Positions 13,197 to 17,271 of a stretch of DNA of 17,271 bases are shown here, piece after piece. The stretch spans positions 1-17,271 of the forward strand of contig JAAYND010000200.1 of the NCBI GenBank assembly GCA_012521035.1. The letters run 5' to 3'. The position numbers and the translations under genes are program-made. This stretch comes from Methanomicrobiales archaeon. Lineage in GTDB: Archaea; Halobacteriota; Methanomicrobia; Methanomicrobiales; Methanoculleaceae. How positions within the stretch are numbered: position 1 is the stretch's first letter; the number at the start of each line of letters is the position of its first letter. Below the pieces are notes generated by a model that was not told the DNA's origin, made no database searches, and was given only the letters and a program-made list of their open reading frames with translations.

Positions 13197-15092
13197 ATGA
13201 CACAGGAGACCGATAAACCGCCACGACTGGACGCGATCTGGGCGTGGATGCTCCGAAATCCGGTATTATTCGTCCTGACGGCCGGTCTCGTGACCCTCCT
13301 CCTCGGGTGGTGGGGCTTTATCCTCCAGTTCGCCCTCGAGGAGAACAACGGCACAGTCCTCGATGCGCTGTACCTCGCGATCCAGCTCCTCTTCATAAGG
13401 TCCGGGACGGATTACTTAAACCCGGTCATCCAGCTCGAGGTCGCCCGCTACCTGGGCGTCCTTATGATCACGTTCTCGACCCTCTACATCATCTACCGCA
13501 CCCTCCACGATCAGTTCCGCCTCCTCTGGCTGAAAGCCCGCATATTCACATACCCGATCGCACGCCGCCTCTTCGCAATGAAGACCCCCCGGAGGCACGT
13601 GGTCATATGCGGGGCTGGATCCTCCGGCGCGGTGCTCGCGTGCCACTTCCAGAAGGAGGGGTTTACCACCATCGTCCTTGAGAAGGAGAAGGAGACGCCG
13701 GAGATGAAAAACTGCCGGTCAGGCGGGGTTTTAGTTCTCAACCACGACGCCAGGAGCCCGGAGGTGCTTGGAAGCGTCAGGGTGCAGGATGCGGCGATGG
13801 TCTTTGCCCTGACGGGCGACGATGCTCAGAACATCGATATCGCGCTGGCCTGCGCAGAACTCGCCCGGAGACGGCCAACCTACCTTCCGCCGCTCACCTG
13901 CCATATCCACATCGATGGCCAGAACTTGAGCTTCGCCCTCCGCGAGCTGGGGTTTGACCTCTCCGAGCACGACCAGATCCACTTCGTCTTCTTCAACCTC
14001 TTCCACGCCGCCGGCCGGAGTGCGGCCAGGTTCCAGGAGGAGATACCGACGTCGGAGGGCACCCCGACCCTCCTCATCGTCGGGCTCGGCGACTTCGGAA
14101 AGAGCCTCCTGGTCAACCTCGTGAAACGGTGGCGCGAGACGCGGCGTGAAGACGATCGGATCACGATCGCCGCGATCGACAGGAACGCAGGCGTTGAGAT
14201 CGCATCGCTCGTCGCACACTTCCCGGCCCTCGGCAGGTACTGTAACCTCATACCGCTCGCTATAGAGATCCACTCCGCCGAGTTCATCCGGGGCGACTTC
14301 CGGAAAGATATCGCGCCGAAAGAGCCGACCGGGGTCTACATCTGTCTCCGCGACGAGGGGGAGGCGATATCTGTCGCTATCCGGCTCCACAACCTCCTGA
14401 GCAACAAGGAGAGCGGTCGCGAAGCCCCGCCGATCGTCATCCGGACCGCCGGGGAGCAGGGTATGACCCGGGTGGTCCGTGAGCTCTCCACAAGCCTCGG
14501 CTGGAACATCCGCGCCTTCCCCATCCTGACGGACTTTTGCGAAGGAAAGCGTTACGCAAGCGAGATCCCCGAGCTCCTCGCGGAGGCCACGCACCGGGAT
14601 TACCTCAAACGGGAGTACGGGCGGGGGATCACCGCGGAGGAGAACCCCTCCGTCGTCCCCTGGGAGGATCTCTCCGAGGATGCCCGGGACCAGAACCGGG
14701 CACAGGCAAAGTCCCTGATAGGAGACCTCCGGGAGCACGGTTACCGGATCCTCCCCATGCGTGACTGGGACGAGCCCTACCTGGAGTTCGACCGGGACGA
14801 CCCCATGATCCTGACGCTGGCGATCCGGGAGCATGAACGATACGTCAGGATGAAGAAGGAACAGGGGTACCGGTGGGGGCCGGAGGACGATCCGGAGAGA
14901 AAGATCAATAAAACACTCGTCGACTGGGCGGACCTCCCCGACGAGGAGCGAGAGAAGGATATACAGACCATACTCGAGCTCCCCGGCCGGCTCGCCCGGG
15001 TCTACTTCAAGATCGAGGAACCCCTGCCAGAGGAGGAAGAGGGCGACCGGTGGCCGGGGGCGGGCGGGTTTGGAGGGATCTTCTTCCGGTGA
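13197..15092 (+). CDS. Channel-like membrane protein with two RCK/TrkA Rossmann domains and a RyR-like domain
   Basis: This 631-residue protein starts after a good GGAAGGA site 43 nt behind the TIR gene. Hydrophobic helices at about 21-46 and 84-103 flank a pore-helix-like stretch (53-73, ALYLAIQLLFIRSGTDY). No TVGYG potassium filter is present, so ion selectivity is open. The first Rossmann domain has VVICGAGSSG (135-144) with an acidic strand end LEKEKE; the second has LLIVGLGDFGKS (292-303). Both match TrkA-N/RCK folds that bind nucleotides. The C-terminus (about 465-605) contains LAIREHERYVRMKKEQGYRWGPEDD and KTLVDWADLPDEEREKD, matching the ryanodine-receptor RyR repeat pattern, and the preceding WEDLSEDARDQNRAQAKSLIGDL looks like its first half. 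An acidic tail (PEEEEGDRW) closes it. Tandem RCK units in one chain recall CASTOR/POLLUX channels. It is probably a ligand-gated membrane effector paired with the TIR protein (inference). Confidence 0.8.
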   Translation: MTQETDKPPRLDAIWAWMLRNPVLFVLTAGLVTLLLGWWGFILQFALEENNGTVLDALYLAIQLLFIRSGTDYLNPVIQLEVARYLGVLMITFSTLYIIYRTLHDQFRLLWLKARIFTYPIARRLFAMKTPRRHVVICGAGSSGAVLACHFQKEGFTTIVLEKEKETPEMKNCRSGGVLVLNHDARSPEVLGSVRVQDAAMVFALTGDDAQNIDIALACAELARRRPTYLPPLTCHIHIDGQNLSFALRELGFDLSEHDQIHFVFFNLFHAAGRSAARFQEEIPTSEGTPTLLIVGLGDFGKSLLVNLVKRWRETRREDDRITIAAIDRNAGVEIASLVAHFPALGRYCNLIPLAIEIHSAEFIRGDFRKDIAPKEPTGVYICLRDEGEAISVAIRLHNLLSNKESGREAPPIVIRTAGEQGMTRVVRELSTSLGWNIRAFPILTDFCEGKRYASEIPELLAEATHRDYLKREYGRGITAEENPSVVPWEDLSEDARDQNRAQAKSLIGDLREHGYRILPMRDWDEPYLEFDRDDPMILTLAIREHERYVRMKKEQGYRWGPEDDPERKINKTLVDWADLPDEEREKDIQTILELPGRLARVYFKIEEPLPEEEEGDRWPGAGGFGGIFFR

Positions 15093-15148
15093 GGGATGCA
15101 CATCCCTGCCGCCGATGATTCTTCTGTGCAGTCGCCCCGGCGCGGGGC
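15093..15148 (+). terminator. Hairpins after the TIR operon
   Basis: GGGATG-CA-CATCCC (15093-15106) starts directly after the stop codon, and GCCCCG-GCG-CGGGGC (15134-15148) follows. Both are perfect stems of six base pairs. There is no T-tract on the plus strand, so termination is plausible but unproven. Confidence 0.35.
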
Positions 15149-15212
15149 CCGGGCCTCTATCGTGGATCCCGATCGACCGATGGGATCTCAAATCTCGCTC
15201 GATGCAGCAGAG

Positions 15213-15218
15213 AAAAAA
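15213..15218 (-). terminator. T6 tract after the lipoprotein gene
   Basis: On the minus strand six T lie 20 nt past the lipoprotein stop at 15239, within CCTCTTTTTTCTC. This is a likely archaeal U-tract terminator. Confidence 0.5.
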
Positions 15219-15238
15219 GAGGTTCGCGCCCGGCGCAC

Positions 15239-15748
15239 TCACGATGAGGGGTTCGCCGGCCCCGTGTAGATACCGGATCCCAGCCACCAGTCATCGTCCA
15301 TCTGCACCGCGTAGGTCAGCTTCGATTCAAGCGTCCGGTTGTGCAGGGGATTGATGTACTCGATCCTGTGGAAGTTCTCCCCGTTCCGTATGGCCTCGTT
15401 CATCGCCACGAGGAACGCCCCCACCCCGCCCTCGGTCTCGTTCAGGCGGTTGACACCGACCTTCTCCGGGTTGATCGGGTGAGCGAGGGTGGTACCGTTG
15501 AAGTCATATGCGTAGATGTAGAGTTCTCCTCTGACGAACAACCCCCCGGGATCATTGAACTCCTCAAGCGCCCTCTCCTTACCGTTCTCCTTCACATAGG
15601 CAACCGCACTCTCAACAAAGGCGACAAGCGTCTCGTTTGACGTATACTGTCCCTCAGGCGGGGCGGTCTCGTCCTGCATACAACCGGCCGATATGAGGGA
15701 GAGGCTGAGAAGAAGCGCGACCGGAAGGAGAGCAAAGAGCGATCTCAT
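15239..15748 (-). CDS. Lipoprotein with a single Cache-like extracellular sensor domain
   Basis: From the ATG at 15748 the protein has 169 residues. MRSLFALLPVALLLSLSLIS is a signal peptide ending in the lipobox ISAGC, so C23 would be lipid-modified and the protein anchored outside the membrane. The mature domain contains TLVAFVESAVAYVKENGKERALEEF, then LYIYAYDFNGTTLAHPINPEKVG, then TYAVQMDDDWWLGSGIY. This is the usual order of small Cache (sCache_2-like) ligand-binding domains, which sense small molecules. It lacks any output domain, so it may act with a separate membrane partner. An ATG at 15775 gives nine more residues and has AAGGT before it, but it falls at the TATA-like GATAAGGTATAT. 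I prefer the shorter form with moderate confidence. The GAF-PAS protein gene lies upstream on the same strand. Confidence 0.75.
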   Translation of the reverse strand: MRSLFALLPVALLLSLSLISAGCMQDETAPPEGQYTSNETLVAFVESAVAYVKENGKERALEEFNDPGGLFVRGELYIYAYDFNGTTLAHPINPEKVGVNRLNETEGGVGAFLVAMNEAIRNGENFHRIEYINPLHNRTLESKLTYAVQMDDDWWLGSGIYTGPANPSS

Positions 15749-15775
15749 CACTTTCTGTATGTACTTCTGCTTCAT

Positions 15776-15790
15776 ATACCTTATCTACGG
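15776..15790 (-). promoter_or_regulatory. TATA-like element of the lipoprotein gene
   Basis: The minus strand reads CCGTAGATAAGGTATA. A TATA core at GATAAGG predicts a start near 15755, a few bases before the ATG at 15748. An inverted repeat, TTATTCC (15854-15860) and GGAAATAA (15862-15869), lies further upstream and could be an operator. Confidence 0.35.
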
Positions 15791-15996
15791 CCCCTGACGG
15801 CTGATACAGTTGCATATTCATACCGGATCTGCGCCCCGGGACCGAATTGTGCCTTATTCCTGGAAATAACGGCTCATACAACCCCCACCCCCCGGTCGCG
15901 GGATCCGGATCACCTCAGAGGAGGGGGTAGCGATCCGGGAGGCCTCCGGAGACCTGACTGTGGCTCCCCTGAGGGGATATTTGTCTGCCGGCCCCC

Positions 15997-17271
15997 TCAC
16001 GTGTAGTGCTTCTGCAAGAAGTCCTGCACCTTCCGTGATATCAGCCACCCCTGATCGAGCTGACGGATGATCTCATCGATCTCCCAGGCGGTCTTGATGA
16101 TCTTCTGGTCGAACTCCGTCCCCCCCATCTCGGCGAGAGCGATGATGACGGTGAGGGGATTTCGGATAGAGTCGTTCAGGATGGCGAGCTGCTCGATGTT
16201 CTCCTCGATCTGGATGAGCGCCTTCTTCTTGAGTTCTTCTAACTGGTGCCGCTCCGAGACGTCACGACCGATCGCGAGCACCAGGCGCTGGCCGTCGATC
16301 GTCACCGGAAACGCCGCTGCCTCCACAGGGACACGGGTGCCGTCACTGTGGATAAGGGTCATCTCGATCGGGCCTGCGGTGGCACCGGCCGCAGTCTGAT
16401 CGATGAACGCCAGACCCCGGGATAGGTCTTCCGGAGGCAGATGTGCGATCTCATAGAATTTCCTGCCGATGAACTCCTCCCTCGCACATCCGAGCAACCT
16501 CTCGGCCGCCAGGTTTCCGTCAACCAGCGCCCTCTCTTCATCGATGAGGATGACGGCGTCTGGAGCGTAATCGAATATGATCTTCAACCGCTCCTCCGAG
16601 CTCCTCAGCGCCTCATCCATCTGCTTTCGTTCGGTCACATCCACAAGGGTGCCGACGACCGCCGGCCTCCCCTCGAACTGGAGGCGGGTTGCGAAGTTCT
16701 CAAGGTGTATAGTCCGCCCGTCTTTGTGCCGGCCGCAGAACTCGTGATGCTCTGAATCGGTATCGCCAGAGAGGAGAGAGCGGTATTGCTCCCGCACTTC
16801 ATCCAGGCACTCCGGATCGGTCAGGGCTGCCTGTGCGTCGGGATTGTTCAGTTCGTCGCGCGAGTACCCGAAGATCTCGGCAAGTCTCGCATTGAAGTAC
16901 CGCAGGCGCCCGTCCTGTAGCAGGTAGATGCCGAGCGGGGATCGTTCAACGGGGTTTCGGTAGACCTCCTCGCCCATCCGCCGGAGGATCGCTGCGCCGA
17001 TGATGCTCGCCGCGGCCTGGAGCGCATCGATCTCCATCGATGACCAGATGCGCTCCCACCGACATTCATCAAACCCGATCAGTCCCCACCACTGTTCGTG
17101 GACAAATATCGGAACAACTGCAATGGACTGACTCTCAAAAGGTTTGAGGTACTTCTTCTCAGGATCGGGGAACTTCCGCACCAGCCCGACGATAGGCTTC
17201 CCCGCTGAGAGTTTTTCGTGCCAGCGGAGCATCAGATCGTAGTGGATGCCCAGGAGCTCAGGATCATCGAC
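15997..17271 (-). CDS. GAF-PAS-PAS signalling protein with a degenerate HisKA-like end (partial)
   Basis: The frame is open to the window edge, so the N-terminus is missing; 424 residues are visible. The first part, with KFPDPEKKYLKPFESQSIAVVPIF and SMEIDALQAAASIIGAAI, is a GAF sensor domain. Two PAS domains follow: SPLGIYLLQDGRLRYFNARLAEIFGYSRDEL, ending in a VDVTERK linker, and APDAVILIDEERALVDGNLAAERLLG, ending in GRDVSERHQLEELKKK. The last 75 residues resemble a HisKA dimerisation helix, ILNDSIRNPLTVI, but Asn stands where the phospho-accepting His of HD-RNPL motifs would be. The protein then ends (LQKHYT) with no HATPase domain. It may act as a sensor or dimerising regulator without kinase activity. 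Methanomicrobiales carry many such proteins. An ATG at 17232 exists, but the GAF domain clearly extends upstream of it. Confidence 0.85.
   Translation of the reverse strand, partial: VDDPELLGIHYDLMLRWHEKLSAGKPIVGLVRKFPDPEKKYLKPFESQSIAVVPIFVHEQWWGLIGFDECRWERIWSSMEIDALQAAASIIGAAILRRMGEEVYRNPVERSPLGIYLLQDGRLRYFNARLAEIFGYSRDELNNPDAQAALTDPECLDEVREQYRSLLSGDTDSEHHEFCGRHKDGRTIHLENFATRLQFEGRPAVVGTLVDVTERKQMDEALRSSEERLKIIFDYAPDAVILIDEERALVDGNLAAERLLGCAREEFIGRKFYEIAHLPPEDLSRGLAFIDQTAAGATAGPIEMTLIHSDGTRVPVEAAAFPVTIDGQRLVLAIGRDVSERHQLEELKKKALIQIEENIEQLAILNDSIRNPLTVIIALAEMGGTEFDQKIIKTAWEIDEIIRQLDQGWLISRKVQDFLQKHYT

Noticed and set aside
13731..15287. 518-codon minus-strand frame opposite the channel-like gene
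   Set aside because: It is antisense to a protein with clear Rossmann and RyR motifs. The translation is a Pro/Gly/Arg/Asp/Val mix without family motifs, as expected from GC-rich codon bias.
1..17271. CRISPR array, tRNA genes, insertion sequences
   Set aside because: No regularly spaced direct repeats, no tRNA cloverleaf or T-arm sequence, and no transposase or integrase motifs were found.

Overview
The window looks like a chromosomal segment of a GC-rich methanogenic archaeon, most likely Methanomicrobiales and possibly Methanoculleus (the genus is an inference). The grounds are a beta-RFAP synthase (methanopterin biosynthesis), an archaeal DhnA-type aldolase, DUF2148 and DUF2115 proteins typical of methanogens, PAS-rich signalling proteins, and archaeal TATA boxes lying about 27 nt upstream of several start codons. 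I see no rRNA, tRNA, CRISPR array, transposase or integrase.

Layout. Positions 1-634 (minus) hold the N-terminal part of an ABC exporter cut by the window edge. Positions 882-2838 (minus) are a two-gene sugar operon: class I fructose-bisphosphate aldolase, then a PfkA-family phosphofructokinase with residues that point to pyrophosphate use. Divergent from it, 3169-5298 (plus) encodes a polar amino acid ABC importer (permease, ATPase, permease) with no binding-protein gene beside it. Its promoter overlaps a perfect inverted repeat. Positions 5414-7059 (minus) encode a DUF2148 iron-sulfur protein and beta-RFAP synthase, ending at a T8 terminator. MsrA (7149-7604, plus) is divergent from them and shares a symmetrical TATA element.

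Positions 7629-11123 (minus) form a compact surface-glycan-like operon: FAD-dependent UDP-galactopyranose-mutase/protoporphyrinogen-oxidase-like enzyme, GT4 and GT2 glycosyltransferases, and a PaaI-like hotdog thioesterase. Upstream lies about 0.8 kb without a convincing gene. It carries a 24-bp near-perfect dyad and further copies of the same motif.

Positions 11940-12554 (minus) encode a DUF2115/UPF0305 protein. Divergent from it is the most interesting locus: a ThsB-like TIR-domain protein (12752-13153) followed 43 nt later by a 631-residue membrane protein. That protein combines a channel-like N-terminus, two RCK/TrkA-type Rossmann domains and a C-terminal RyR-like domain. I propose this pair as a candidate nucleotide-signalling defence or stress system in which the TIR protein makes a signal and the membrane protein responds. 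This is inferred from domain architecture only.

The right end (minus strand) holds a GAF-PAS-PAS signalling protein, cut at its N-terminus by the window edge, whose HisKA-like end lacks a kinase ATPase domain and apparently the phospho-accepting His. It is followed by a lipoprotein with a Cache-like sensor domain.
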